Assembly (NCBI GenBank): GCA_020632695.1
Contig: JACKFB010000013.1
Location: 62,001-126,000, forward strand
From: Deltaproteobacteria bacterium
Lineage (GTDB): Bacteria; Myxococcota_A; UBA9042; PHBI01; JACKFB01
Direction of reading: 5' to 3'
Length of the DNA: 64,000 nucleotides
Within the stretch, counting starts at the first letter, position 1. Every line of letters starts with the position of its first letter. Made by a program: the position numbers and the translations under genes. A model generated the notes under the pieces. The model saw nothing but the letters and a program-made list of their open reading frames with translations, was not told the DNA's origin and made no database searches. This document shows, in pieces, positions 23,720-37,160 of this stretch.

Positions 23720-24337
23720 ATGGAGCACGCGAACATCGAGGCGTCCAACAGGACCGCCACCGGAAAGGGACCCAACCGCCGACTCCGCGCCGCTGGCGCC
23801 GTCCCCGCGGTCGTCTACGGAGAGACCGAGCAGCCCGTGAGCGTCTCGGTGGTGCCCAAGGAGATGACGCGCGTCCTCAAGGGGCCGTGGGGGCGCAACA
23901 CGATCATCGACCTGGCGGTAGAGGGCGAGTCCAGCCCCCGCATGGTCATCGTGCGCGACTACCAGGTGCACCCGTGGCGGCGCACGCTGGTCCACGTGGA
24001 CTTCTGGCAGATCACCGAGGACAAGCAGCTCGTGGTCGAGGTGCCCTTCGAGCGCGCGGGCCGGTCGGCCGGCGAGCGCATCGGCGCCAAGGTCACCCAG
24101 ACCTGCCACTCGGTGAAGGTGCGCTGCAAGCCCGCCGACATCCCGACCGCGGTCGTCTACGACATGACGACGATGCCGTCGGAGACGCTCAACATCACGA
24201 TCTCGCAGGTGCCGATGCCTGACGGGGTCGAGGCCGTCTACAAGCACGACTTCAACGTGCTGCGCCACAAGATGCCCGTGGCGGTCACCCTGCCCGAGGG
24301 CGGCGAGGCCGACGGCAAGAAGGCGAAGAAGAAGTAA
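23720..24337 (+). CDS. rplY: 50S ribosomal protein L25, long Ctc form
   Basis: Binds 5S rRNA in the large subunit. The 205-residue length and the two-domain build (N-terminal 5S-binding barrel to about residue 95, then a C-terminal beta domain) identify the general-stress Ctc form, not the 94-residue E. coli L25. Recognisable segments are RRLRAAGAVPAVVYG, VHVDFWQI and VEVPFERAG. The tail is lysine-rich (DGKKAKKK). pth follows after 22 bases, the standard rplY/ctc-pth pairing. The ribosome site before the ATG is weak. Confidence 0.95.
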   Translation: MEHANIEASNRTATGKGPNRRLRAAGAVPAVVYGETEQPVSVSVVPKEMTRVLKGPWGRNTIIDLAVEGESSPRMVIVRDYQVHPWRRTLVHVDFWQITEDKQLVVEVPFERAGRSAGERIGAKVTQTCHSVKVRCKPADIPTAVVYDMTTMPSETLNITISQVPMPDGVEAVYKHDFNVLRHKMPVAVTLPEGGEADGKKAKKK

Positions 24338-24359
24338 CCGGCACCCGGCGGAGCAGCAC

Positions 24360-24929
24360 GTGACCTGGCTGGTGGTGGGCCTCGGGAATCCCGGTCGGGA
24401 GTACGCCGGCAATCGCCACAACATCGGTTTCATGGTCGTCGACGAGCTGGTCCGCCGCGCCGGCTGCGACTGGCGCGAGAAGTTCAACGGGCGCTTCACC
24501 AAGGCCCGCTTCGGAGACGAAGACGTGATCCTGCTCGAACCACTCACCTTCATGAACCGGAGCGGGACCTCCGTGGGGGCCGCTGGCGCCTTCTTCAAGG
24601 TCCCGCAGGACCGGGCCGTGGTGGTGCACGACGAGCTGGACCTGGCCTTCGGGCAGGTGCGGGTGAAGGTGGGCGGCGGCCACGCCGGTCACAACGGGTT
24701 GCGTTCGATCTTCTCGCACTTCGGCAAGGAGTTCGTGCGCGTCCGGGTGGGCATCGGTCGCCCCGCGCACGGCGACGTGTCCGGCTGGGTGCTGTCCGAT
24801 TTCAGCAAGGACGAGGCGCCCGTGGTGCCTCGTCTGGTCGACGCGGCGGCCGACGCCGTGGATCGTGTGGTTCGGGAGGGGCCCGGACCTGTGATGAACG
24901 CGTACAACGGTACGTCGAGCGTGGTGTGA
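24360..24929 (+). CDS. pth: peptidyl-tRNA hydrolase
   Basis: Releases tRNA from peptidyl-tRNA that dropped off ribosomes. The 189 residues include VGLGNPGREYAGNRHNIGFMVVD with the catalytic His in RHN, PLTFMNRSG, the VVHDELDL segment with the catalytic Asp, and GGGHAGHNGLRSI. The start is a GTG 22 bases after rplY. It is followed by hppA after 40 bases. Length and motifs are ordinary. Confidence 0.98.
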   Translation: MTWLVVGLGNPGREYAGNRHNIGFMVVDELVRRAGCDWREKFNGRFTKARFGDEDVILLEPLTFMNRSGTSVGAAGAFFKVPQDRAVVVHDELDLAFGQVRVKVGGGHAGHNGLRSIFSHFGKEFVRVRVGIGRPAHGDVSGWVLSDFSKDEAPVVPRLVDAAADAVDRVVREGPGPVMNAYNGTSSVV

Positions 24930-24969
24930 CCGCCGAGCGCGGTCTCGAGACTGAGGGAGGGACACTGAG

Positions 24970-27267
<2,298 letters not shown>

Positions 27268-27274
27268 TCCCGAG

Positions 27275-27322
27275 GCACGACCTCGCCGGACCGACGCGGT
27301 CCGGTGAGGTCGTGCTTGATCT
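27275..27322 (+). terminator. terminator hairpin after hppA
   Basis: An 18-base inverted repeat beginning GCACGACCTC, with one mismatched position, encloses a 5-base loop (GACGC). It starts eight bases after the hppA stop and is followed by TTGATCTTT, a short partly T-rich stretch. It separates hppA from the ribosomal protein operon. Confidence 0.75.
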
Positions 27323-27412
27323 TTGGCTCCGAGCGAGCCAATCTCCCCGCCCCTACCCACTCCTCGCTCCGGCTGGATGCGCGCCGGGGCCGATGTCCAA
27401 GAGGAGCATCTG

Positions 27413-27895
27413 ATGTTGCTACGCAAGTATGAGACCGTGACCCTCGTGAATCCCGACGGCGGGACCGAGGCGATCGACAAGGTCGTCGGGCGCATGCGCG
27501 AGGCGATCGAGAAGACCGGCGGCCGTGAGATCCGCCTGGAGGACTGGGGCCGGCGCAAGACCGCCTACCGGCTGCAGCGCTCGGGCAAGCTCAAGGCCCA
27601 GTACATGTACCTCCAGTACCTCGGCACCAACGGCACCGTGCGCGAGCTCGAGCGCCTGATGAAGATCACCGAGCCCGCGATGCTGTGGCAGAGCGTGATG
27701 CTCGAGGATCGCGTCGAGCTCGACACCTTCGACTTCGAGGCCGAGGGCGAGAAGCTCACCCAGCTCGCGCGTCGCGCCGCCGCCGCCCGCGAGAACCCCG
27801 ACTACGACGAGGACGCCCCCGACCAGGGGATGCTCGACGACGAGTCGGATGATGACGACGACGACGATGACGACGACGACGGGGAGGATGATTGA
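27413..27895 (+). CDS. rpsF: 30S ribosomal protein S6 with poly-Asp tail
   Basis: Binds S18 in the platform of the small subunit. The first 100 residues are typical (LLRKYETVTLVNPDG, RRKTAYRLQRSGKLKAQYMYLQY). The 160-residue total is longer than E. coli S6 (about 130) because of a very acidic C-terminus ending in an almost uninterrupted run of about 11 Asp. E. coli S6 also bears an acidic tail, extended by glutamates after translation; here the acidity is encoded. The ATG follows GAGGAG by six bases. The stop shares a base with the rpsR ATG. Confidence 0.97.
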   Translation: MLLRKYETVTLVNPDGGTEAIDKVVGRMREAIEKTGGREIRLEDWGRRKTAYRLQRSGKLKAQYMYLQYLGTNGTVRELERLMKITEPAMLWQSVMLEDRVELDTFDFEAEGEKLTQLARRAAAARENPDYDEDAPDQGMLDDESDDDDDDDDDDDGEDD

Positions 27896-28125
27896 TGAAG
27901 CGCCGCACTGGACGCCGTAAGGTCTGCCCGTTCCTGGCCGACAAGAAGCTGGCCGAGAGCCTGGACTACAAGAACCCCGAGCTGCTGTCGCGGTTCATCA
28001 CCGACCGCGGTCGCATCGTGCCGCGCCGGATCTCCGGAGTCAGCGCCTTCTATCAGCGCCGCCTCGCGACCGAGATCAAGCGCGCCCGGGCCATCGCGCT
28101 CATCCCCTACGCGTCGGTCGAGTAG
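27895..28125 (+). CDS. rpsR: 30S ribosomal protein S18
   Basis: Small-subunit protein partnering S6. The 76-residue chain has the family core DYKNPELLSRFITDRGRIVPRRISG and the basic N-terminus MKRRTGRRKVCPF. Its ATG overlaps the rpsF TGA by one base (TGATG), behind GGGAGG inside the poly-Asp codons. No ssb or priB lies between rpsF and rpsR, unlike many bacteria. rplI follows after 18 bases. Confidence 0.97.
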   Translation: MKRRTGRRKVCPFLADKKLAESLDYKNPELLSRFITDRGRIVPRRISGVSAFYQRRLATEIKRARAIALIPYASVE

Positions 28126-28143
28126 GCGCCAGGAGAATTGGTC

Positions 28144-28587
28144 ATGCAGGTCATCCTGAAGCAGGACGTGCCCTACCTGGGCGACGCCGGCGCGCTCGTC
28201 GAAGTGAAGAGCGGCTACGGCGCGAACTACCTCATCCCCCAGGGGCTGGCGGTGCTCGCGACGCGGCGCAACAAGTCGCAGCTCGACCACGAGCGGCGCG
28301 CGATCGAGGCGGCCATCGTCCGCCAGAAGCGCAAGGCCAGCGATCTCGCCAGCCGCCTCAACGGCCTCAGCGTCACGCTGACCCGTCTGGTGGGCGAGGA
28401 CGACAAGATCTTCGGCTCGGTCACGACCAAGGACATCGCCGATGCCCTGGCCGACGACGGCGTGGTGGTCGACCGCCGGCACATCCTGCTGGATGGGCCG
28501 CTCAAGGCGCTGGGCGTCTACGAGGTCGACATCAAGCTGCATCGCGACGTGCGCGCGCAGATCAAGGTCTGGGTCGTCGCCGACTGA
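28144..28587 (+). CDS. rplI: 50S ribosomal protein L9
   Basis: Large-subunit protein at the L1 stalk base. The 147-residue protein has the N-terminal signature MQVILKQDVPYLGDAGALVEVKSGYGANYLIPQGLA, the long connecting helix and a C-terminal domain (FGSVTTKDIADAL). The ATG lies eight bases after AGGAG; a TTG two codons earlier is too close to it. It ends the rpsF-rpsR-rplI operon, followed by a GC-rich hairpin. Confidence 0.97.
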   Translation: MQVILKQDVPYLGDAGALVEVKSGYGANYLIPQGLAVLATRRNKSQLDHERRAIEAAIVRQKRKASDLASRLNGLSVTLTRLVGEDDKIFGSVTTKDIADALADDGVVVDRRHILLDGPLKALGVYEVDIKLHRDVRAQIKVWVVAD

Positions 28588-28596
28588 TGCGTGGGA

Positions 28597-28617
28597 GGCG
28601 CCCCGTCATGGGGCGCC
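28597..28617 (+). terminator. GC-rich hairpin between rplI and prmA
   Basis: A perfect 8-bp stem (GGCGCCCC/GGGGCGCC) with a 5-base loop lies nine bases after the rplI stop. There is no T-tract, so it may be a weak attenuator or RNA-stability element and not a full terminator. Confidence 0.5.
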
Positions 28618-28638
28618 GACTCTCCGCCCGGAAGGTCG

Positions 28639-29571
28639 ATGAGCACACGCTGGACGGAACTCACGCTCCTGGTGCCCATCCCGCCGGCGATCGACGCCGC
28701 GGGTGAGCAGGGCGTCGAGGCCTTCCTGGCGCCGCTGGACGCGGCGTGCCTGGAGCTGAGCCCTCAGGGCTACGTGACCGAGGGCCCCGACGCCCCGCCG
28801 GGCGACGTGGAGCCTCCGCCCGCGGGGACGCGTCGGCTGAAGGTCTACGTGGCCGAGGAGCTGCGCGAGCAGGCGCTGGCTCGGGCCGAGGCCGCGGCGG
28901 CGGCCTTCGAGGGCGCGGTCGTCGAGGCGGCGCCGCTGGATCCCGCCTGGCGCGAGCGCTGGAAGCGATGGTTCACCGGCTTCGACGTGTCGGCGCGCCT
29001 GCGGGTGCGTCCGCCCTGGGAGGCCGCCGTAGACGGGCAGGGCGTGACCGTCATCATCGAACCGGGCATGGCCTTCGGCACCGGCCAGCACGAGACCACG
29101 CGCCTGTGCCTCGAGGCGATGGACGCGGCGCTGACCGACGGGGCGGGCGCCGTCGCGGTGCTCGACGTCGGGACGGGCACGGGCATCCTGGCCATCGCCG
29201 CCGCCCTGTTGGGCGCGGGGCGGGTGGTCGCCATCGACAACGACCGGGACGCCGTGGCCATCGCCGCCGAGAACGCCCGGGCGAACGGGGTGGGCGGCCG
29301 GGTGGAGGCCTCGAGCGACGCGCTGTCGCGGGTGCGGGGCGAGTTCGACCTGGTGGTGGCCAACATCCTGGCGCCCGTGCTCATGGGCATGGCGCCGGAG
29401 CTGGTCCGGCACACGGCGCCGGGCGGGCTGCTGGTCCTGAGCGGCATCCTGGCCGGGCAGGCCGACGGCGTGGCCGACGTCTTCGCGGGGGCAGGGATGG
29501 CGCTCTCGGCGCGCGCTCGTGAGGGTGAGTGGGTGCGGCTGGACCTGCGCCGGGCCGACGGCGGGGCATGA
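28639..29571 (+). CDS. prmA: ribosomal protein L11 methyltransferase
   Basis: SAM-dependent enzyme that methylates ribosomal protein L11. The 310-residue chain has the AFGTGQHETTRLCLE motif unique to PrmA, the SAM-binding LDVGTGTGILAIAAALLGA and the NPPY-like VVANILAPVL. The N-terminal 140 residues form the L11-binding domain and are somewhat Pro/Ala-rich. The ATG follows GGAAGG. Its stop overlaps the rsmE ATG (ATGA), the usual prmA-rsmE pairing. Confidence 0.96.
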   Translation: MSTRWTELTLLVPIPPAIDAAGEQGVEAFLAPLDAACLELSPQGYVTEGPDAPPGDVEPPPAGTRRLKVYVAEELREQALARAEAAAAAFEGAVVEAAPLDPAWRERWKRWFTGFDVSARLRVRPPWEAAVDGQGVTVIIEPGMAFGTGQHETTRLCLEAMDAALTDGAGAVAVLDVGTGTGILAIAAALLGAGRVVAIDNDRDAVAIAAENARANGVGGRVEASSDALSRVRGEFDLVVANILAPVLMGMAPELVRHTAPGGLLVLSGILAGQADGVADVFAGAGMALSARAREGEWVRLDLRRADGGA

Positions 29572-30284
29572 CGCGCATCCACCTGGACCGGGTGCTGGCG
29601 CCCGGCGACGCGGTGCCGCTGCCGGACACCCACGCGCACCATCTGGGTGTGGTGCTGCGGCTACAGCCGGGGGCGGAGTTCGAGGTCATCGACCGGAGCG
29701 GCGCGCGCTTCGGAGGCCGGCTGGTGGCGGGTCCGCCGCTCGGGGTGGAGGTGCTCGACGCCCGCAGCGCCGTCGGCACCGACCTCGCCGGCGAGCTGGA
29801 GGTGTGGCTGCCCCTGCTCAAGGGCGGGCGCAGCGACGACCTGGTGCGCCAGCTCACCGAGCTGGGCGCGACGCGGATCGTGCCGTGGACCGGCCGGCGC
29901 AGCGTGGCCCGGGCCCAGGGCGGCAAGAGCGGGCAGAAACTGGCCCGGTGGCGCACCATCGCCCGAGAGGCGTGCCAGCAGTGCGGGCGCGCCCGCGCGC
30001 CGGAGGTGGCCGAACCGGGGTGCCTCCCCGACGCAGGCCCGGGCGTCTTCTTCTACGAGGGCGGCGGCGCGCTGGCCCGCGAGGCGCTGGCCGGCGCCGT
30101 CGAGGGTGGGCGCCTGCGCGTGCTGACCGGTCCGGAGGGAGGCCTGGACCCCGACGAGGTCGAGCAGCTGAGGCGCGCCGGCTGGGTCGCGGCGCATCTG
30201 GGCCCGCGGGTGCTCCGGGCCGACACGGCGGTGCTCTGCGCCGCGACACTGGCGCTCCACGCCCTCGGCGAGGGTGGGTTCTGA
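29568..30284 (+). CDS. rsmE: 16S rRNA m3U1498 methyltransferase
   Basis: SPOUT-family enzyme that methylates N3 of U1498 in 16S rRNA. The 238 residues include an N-terminal PUA-like domain (HAHHLGVVLRLQPG), the LTELGATRIVPW segment, EACQQCGRARAP, and the knotted SAM site GPEGGLDPDEVE with LGPRVLRADTA. The start ATG overlaps the prmA stop. It ends before the secA promoter region. Confidence 0.96.
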   Translation: MTRIHLDRVLAPGDAVPLPDTHAHHLGVVLRLQPGAEFEVIDRSGARFGGRLVAGPPLGVEVLDARSAVGTDLAGELEVWLPLLKGGRSDDLVRQLTELGATRIVPWTGRRSVARAQGGKSGQKLARWRTIAREACQQCGRARAPEVAEPGCLPDAGPGVFFYEGGGALAREALAGAVEGGRLRVLTGPEGGLDPDEVEQLRRAGWVAAHLGPRVLRADTAVLCAATLALHALGEGGF

Positions 30285-30374
30285 GCGGCGCCACCGGCGG
30301 CCGGGATCGGTCCCGGCAGCGCATCTGGGACTTGGGCCCACACGGATCGTGTTTACCCTATCGCGTCATGCCTC

Positions 30375-30383
30375 TGGTATGAT
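30375..30383 (+). promoter_or_regulatory. extended -10 element for secA
   Basis: TGG followed directly by TATGAT gives a TGn-TATGAT extended -10 about 50 bases before the secA ATG. The upstream TTTACC is too far (20 bases) for a good -35, which fits an extended -10 promoter. Confidence 0.5.
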
Positions 30384-30433
30384 CTCGCCCCCTCGGTCCG
30401 AGCCACCGTGGACCAACCGCTCGCAGGTACCTC

Positions 30434-33214
<2,781 letters not shown>

Positions 33215-33219
33215 GCACC

Positions 33220-34149
33220 ATGCAGATCTTCCGCGAGACGGCGGAGCTTCCCCAGCCGCCCCTCGAGCCGGTAGCGACGCTGGGGAACTTCGACGGAGTG
33301 CACCGGGGGCACCAGGCCATCCTGGCGCGGGTCCGCGAGGAGGCGGCGCGCCGCGAGGCCCCGTCGATGGTCATCACCTTCGACCCGCACCCGCGTACGC
33401 TGCTGCGGCCGGAGCAGCCCCATCGGCCGATCATGTCCCTGGAGGCGCGGCTGAAGCGGCTGGGCGACCTGGGCATCGACTCGGCCTTGGTGCTGCACTT
33501 CGACGCGGCGATGGCCGAGATGACCGCCGAGGAGTTCATCGAGGAGGTGCTGTGGGAGGCGCTGCACGTGCGCGCGATGTACGTGGGCCCCTACACGGCG
33601 TTCGGGCGCGCGCGCGGCGGTGACGTGCGCTTGCTGGCCTCGGTGGGGCGCCGGCTGGGCTACGACGTGGGCGAGGTGGAGCCGGTCTTCATCGGCGGTG
33701 AGCGGGTCTCCTCGTCGCGGGTGCGCCGCGCCATCGCCGAGGGGGACCTCGCAGGCGCGGCGCAGCTCCTGGGGCGCCAGCACGTGGTCGGCGGGACGGT
33801 GGTCCCGGGGGACGGGCGAGGGCGCACCATCGGGGTGCCCACGGCGAACCTGCGCGGCGATGGCGGGATGCTGCCGCCCAACGGGGTCTACGCGGCGTGG
33901 GCGATGCTGCCCGAGGGACGCGAGCCGGCCGTGGTCAACGTGGGCGTGCGGCCGACCTTCGGCGAGTCGGGGCCGGTCACGGTGGAGGCCCACCTCATCG
34001 GCTACAGCGGCGACCTCTACGGGCGCGAGCTGAATCTGGCGATGGTCCAGAACCTGCGAGGCGAGGCGCGGTTCCCGGACGTGGCGGCCCTGGTGCGGCA
34101 GATAAAGCAGGACATCCGCGCGGCGAAGCGCGTGCTGGGGGTGGGGTGA
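33220..34149 (+). CDS. ribF: bifunctional riboflavin kinase / FAD synthetase
   Basis: Converts riboflavin to FMN and FMN to FAD. The 309-residue protein has the N-terminal nucleotidyltransferase motif LGNFDGVHRGHQAIL and SSSRVRRAIAEGDL. The C-terminal kinase domain shows the ATP-binding GRTIGVPTANL. The ATG, five bases past the secA stop, gives the family-like N-terminus; the ribosome site is weak, so translation may depend on secA. The aroE ATG overlaps its stop by one base (TGATG). Confidence 0.96.
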   Translation: MQIFRETAELPQPPLEPVATLGNFDGVHRGHQAILARVREEAARREAPSMVITFDPHPRTLLRPEQPHRPIMSLEARLKRLGDLGIDSALVLHFDAAMAEMTAEEFIEEVLWEALHVRAMYVGPYTAFGRARGGDVRLLASVGRRLGYDVGEVEPVFIGGERVSSSRVRRAIAEGDLAGAAQLLGRQHVVGGTVVPGDGRGRTIGVPTANLRGDGGMLPPNGVYAAWAMLPEGREPAVVNVGVRPTFGESGPVTVEAHLIGYSGDLYGRELNLAMVQNLRGEARFPDVAALVRQIKQDIRAAKRVLGVG

Positions 34150-35042
34150 TGACCGAACCGGACGCGCTCCGGCTGGGGCTGGTCGGGCACCCGGTCGCCC
34201 ACAGCGTGTCGCCGGACATGCACCGGGCCGCGCTGGCCGCCGCCGGACTGACGGGGGACTACGAGCTGCTCGACGTCCCCCCGGAGCAGCTCGAGGGCTG
34301 CGTGGCGGGTCTACGGGCCGGCCTGCGCAGCGGGCTGAACGTCACCGTCCCGCACAAGGGCGCGGCCGCGCGCTTCTGCGACCGCCTGGCGCCCGAGGCG
34401 GCGCTCGCCGGGGCCGCCAACACGCTGGTGCGCTCGCCGGACGGGCGGATCGAGGGGCACAACACCGACATCGCCGGGCTGGTCGCCGCGCTCCAGCAGG
34501 CCTTCTCCGCGGCACCCTGGCGGGGGCGGGCTGCGGTCGTGCTGGGCGCTGGCGGGGCCGGGCGCGCCTCGGTGCTGGCCGCGTTCCAGGCCGGGGCCAG
34601 CGAGGTGCGGGTCTGGAATCGCACGCCGGAGCGGGCGCAGGCGCTGGTGGGTGAGCTGGCCCCCAAGGTCGCCGGCGCGCTGGTGGCCTTCGCGGACCCC
34701 GTGGAAGCGGCGCGCGGCGCGGCGCTGGTCCTGCAGGCGACCACCCGCGGCATGGCGACCACCGTCGGCGACCCGGCGTGGACCGCCGCTCGCGACGAGG
34801 CCGCCAGGGTCATCGCCGCGACCGCGCCCGACGCCGCCGTCCTCGACCTGGTCTACCGCCCGCGGGAGACGCCCTGGGTCGCCGCGGCCCGCGCCTCCGG
34901 CCGGCGGGCCGACGACGGCCTCGAGATGCTGGTGCAGCAGGCCGCCTGGGCGTTCAGGCTCTGGACCGGCCGGACGGCGGACCCGGCCGTGATGCGGGCG
35001 GCCGCCGAGGCGGCGCTGGCTCCGGAGAAGGGCGGCCCCTGA
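34149..35042 (+). CDS. aroE: shikimate dehydrogenase
   Basis: NADPH-dependent reduction of 3-dehydroshikimate in aromatic amino acid synthesis. The 297 residues include GHPVAHSVSPDMH, NVTVPHK with the catalytic Lys, GAANTL, GHNTDIAG and the nucleotide-binding VLGAGGAGRAS. It is coupled to ribF. The last 89 bases overlap the 3' end of the convergent pabB gene, so the C-terminal tail is encoded opposite the PabB tail. Aromatic-pathway context (aroE facing pabB) may be coincidental. Confidence 0.96.
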   Translation: MTEPDALRLGLVGHPVAHSVSPDMHRAALAAAGLTGDYELLDVPPEQLEGCVAGLRAGLRSGLNVTVPHKGAAARFCDRLAPEAALAGAANTLVRSPDGRIEGHNTDIAGLVAALQQAFSAAPWRGRAAVVLGAGGAGRASVLAAFQAGASEVRVWNRTPERAQALVGELAPKVAGALVAFADPVEAARGAALVLQATTRGMATTVGDPAWTAARDEAARVIAATAPDAAVLDLVYRPRETPWVAAARASGRRADDGLEMLVQQAAWAFRLWTGRTADPAVMRAAAEAALAPEKGGP

Positions 35043-36252
35043 GCTGGTCCAGGGCGCGCTCCAGCGCCCGCGCCTTGTGCTCGGTCTCCTCCCACTCCAC
35101 GTCGGGGTCGCTGTCGGCGACGATGCCGCCCCCGCTCTGGTAGAGCAGGCGGTCCCGAGCCAGCACGCAGGTGCGGATCAGGATGTTGAAGGCCGCGCGG
35201 CCGTCGGGCCACACCAGGCCGAAGCTGCCGGTGTAGAAGCCTCGGCGCAGCCCCTCGACCCGTTCGATGCGTGCCATCGCGGCGATCTTCGGCGCCCCGG
35301 TGATGCTGCCGCCCGGAAAGAGCGCCAGCAGGGCCGCCACCAGGTCCACGTCCGGACGCGCGGTGGCCTGCACGTCGCTGACCAGGTGGTGCACGGTCGG
35401 GAGGGTCTGGAGCCCGGCCAGTACCCGCACCTTCACGCTGCCGGGGACGGCCACCCGCCCCAGGTCGTTGCGCACCAGGTCGACGATCATGACGTGCTCG
35501 GCGGCGTCCTTGGGGGAGGCCAGCAACGCATCGGCGAGGTGCCCGTCACTGGCGGGGTCGACCCCGCGCGGACGGGTGCCCTTGATGGGGTGGCTGTGCA
35601 GCTCCCGGGTCGCCGCGTCCCAGGTGAGCAGGCACTCGGGCGAGGCCGACGCCAGCCACAGACCGTCTGCCAGCGCCCAGAGCGCCCCGAACGCGGCGGG
35701 GGTCTGCTGGCGCAGGGCCCGGTAGAGCCACGGCGCCGACGCGGCAGGCAGGCGCGCCTCGAGCCGTCGCGCCACGTTGGCCTGGTACAGGTCGCCAGCC
35801 CGGATGCCGTCGAGCACGTCCAGGACGGCGGCGCGGTGGGCGGCGCGGTCCATGCGAGAGGTGAGGGGCCCCGGCGCATCGGTGGGCGGCGTCTCGGGCG
35901 GGGCCTCGGCCAGCCAGGCCTCCAGCCGCGCCCTGGCCCGCTCATCGCGCCCGCACAGCCGCCACGGCCCCGCGGGCCCCGCGGCCTCCAGCCACGCCGG
36001 GTAGCGCGCGACCACCGCGTCGGGCAGCTCCGGGTCCTCGAGCGCGGTGCCGGGCCAGCGCTCCAGCGCACGCCCCGCGTCGTAGCCCAGCAGCACCGCG
36101 CAGAGGCAGCCATCGTCCGGGGGCGCCAGCGCTCCTCTCAGCCACGCCGCCAGGTCCTGGCCCGGCTGCAGGTCGGCGACGCGCAGCACCTCCACCCGCT
36201 CGGGCCACGCCGCCAGGACGTGCCCGCTCGGCGCGGCGCCGCCCGGTCCCAC
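34954..36252 (-). CDS. pabB: aminodeoxychorismate synthase component I
   Basis: Converts chorismate with ammonia to aminodeoxychorismate for folate synthesis. The chorismate-binding core is complete: SASPECLLTW, HPIKGTRPRG (the Lys typical of PabB; TrpE has Ala), EHVMIVDLVRNDLGRV, FPGGSITGAPK and GFYTGSFG. The start is uncertain. The GTG used here lies five bases after GGAGG and gives 432 residues. TrpE/PabB-like sequence (CSAEALAARCFERAD) continues upstream of it, and a TTG ten codons earlier is the alternative; no ATG is available. The proline-rich C-terminus overlaps aroE by 89 bases on the other strand. Confidence 0.9.
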   Translation of the reverse strand: MGPGGAAPSGHVLAAWPERVEVLRVADLQPGQDLAAWLRGALAPPDDGCLCAVLLGYDAGRALERWPGTALEDPELPDAVVARYPAWLEAAGPAGPWRLCGRDERARARLEAWLAEAPPETPPTDAPGPLTSRMDRAAHRAAVLDVLDGIRAGDLYQANVARRLEARLPAASAPWLYRALRQQTPAAFGALWALADGLWLASASPECLLTWDAATRELHSHPIKGTRPRGVDPASDGHLADALLASPKDAAEHVMIVDLVRNDLGRVAVPGSVKVRVLAGLQTLPTVHHLVSDVQATARPDVDLVAALLALFPGGSITGAPKIAAMARIERVEGLRRGFYTGSFGLVWPDGRAAFNILIRTCVLARDRLLYQSGGGIVADSDPDVEWEETEHKARALERALDQLRGRPSPEPAPPRRPPASRPGPPSGRSRA

Positions 36253-36380
36253 CGCGCCTCCGTCGCCACCATCCGCCCACAAGGCGCGCGCCGCGAGCGC
36301 GTCGGCCCGCTCGAAACAGCGCGCGGCCAGGGCCTCCGCGGAGCACCCCGACCACCACGCCGGCTGGTGCCGCTCAGGAG

Positions 36381-37160
36381 CTACTTGCTCTCCTTGAGCA
36401 GCGCCTCGAGCTCGGCCTCGATGTCCTGATCGGACTCCACCGACTCGCCGGCGCCCCCAGCGGGCAACGCCGCCTGCACCGGCGGCGCGACGCCCATCTT
36501 CGCCTTGAGCGCCGCCAGCGCGTCGTCCTGGCCCGCCGGGCTCGCCTCGAGCGCCTTCAGCTCGGACTCCAGCGAGTCGCCCATGGTGTGCTGCCCGAGC
36601 TCGGTCGCCGCTTCGGCCTCTGCCTCCATCCGGTCGACCTTCTCCTCCATGCGGGCGAAGCTGTCGAAGGCCCCCGTGTCGTTCATCCCCGACATGGTGT
36701 CCTGGATGGTCTTCTGGGCCTCGGCCCGCTTCTGACGCGCGATGAGCAGGTTCTTCTTGCGCTGCGCCTCCTGGATCTTCGCGTTCAGCTGCGTCAGCGC
36801 GTCCTTGAGCTGGTCCGCCGCCTGCTTCTGGGCGATCCACTGCTGCTGGAACTGCTCGGCCAGGGAGTCGTGCTCGGCCTTGCGCTGCAACGCCTGGCGC
36901 CCCAGGTCGTCGCGTCCGGCGCGCACCGCCGTCATCGCCTTCTTCTCCCAGTCCTGGGCGTTGCCCAGCTCGGTCTCGTACTGGCGCTTCAGCCGCTTCT
37001 CGTCGGCGATGGCCACGGCGACCATCTTCCGCGCCTCGAGGAACTGGCTCTTCATGTCGATGATGAGCTGGTTGAGGATCTTCTCGGGATCCTCCGCCTT
37101 GCTGATCAGGGAGTTGATGTTCGACTTGATGAGGGTGGACATCCGCTGGAAGATGCTCAT
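36381..37160 (-). CDS. pspA: PspA/IM30-family membrane-stress protein
   Basis: ESCRT-III-like coiled-coil protein that coats and protects the inner membrane under stress. The 259-residue chain begins MSIFQRMSTLIKSNINSLISKAEDPEK, the family signature, and is almost entirely helical up to about residue 215, with long heptad stretches. A C-terminal acidic tail (DQDIEAELEALLKESK) resembles the extra helix of PspA/Vipp1 relatives. No pspF, pspB or pspC is present. The ATG overlaps the stop of the YbjN-like gene (ATGA), so the two are made together. Confidence 0.94.
   Translation of the reverse strand: MSIFQRMSTLIKSNINSLISKAEDPEKILNQLIIDMKSQFLEARKMVAVAIADEKRLKRQYETELGNAQDWEKKAMTAVRAGRDDLGRQALQRKAEHDSLAEQFQQQWIAQKQAADQLKDALTQLNAKIQEAQRKKNLLIARQKRAEAQKTIQDTMSGMNDTGAFDSFARMEEKVDRMEAEAEAATELGQHTMGDSLESELKALEASPAGQDDALAALKAKMGVAPPVQAALPAGGAGESVESDQDIEAELEALLKESK

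Noticed and set aside
34954..36840. A 628-codon form of PabB running back through pspA
   Set aside because: The first 150 codons are opposite-frame translation of the pspA coding sequence and do not resemble PabB.
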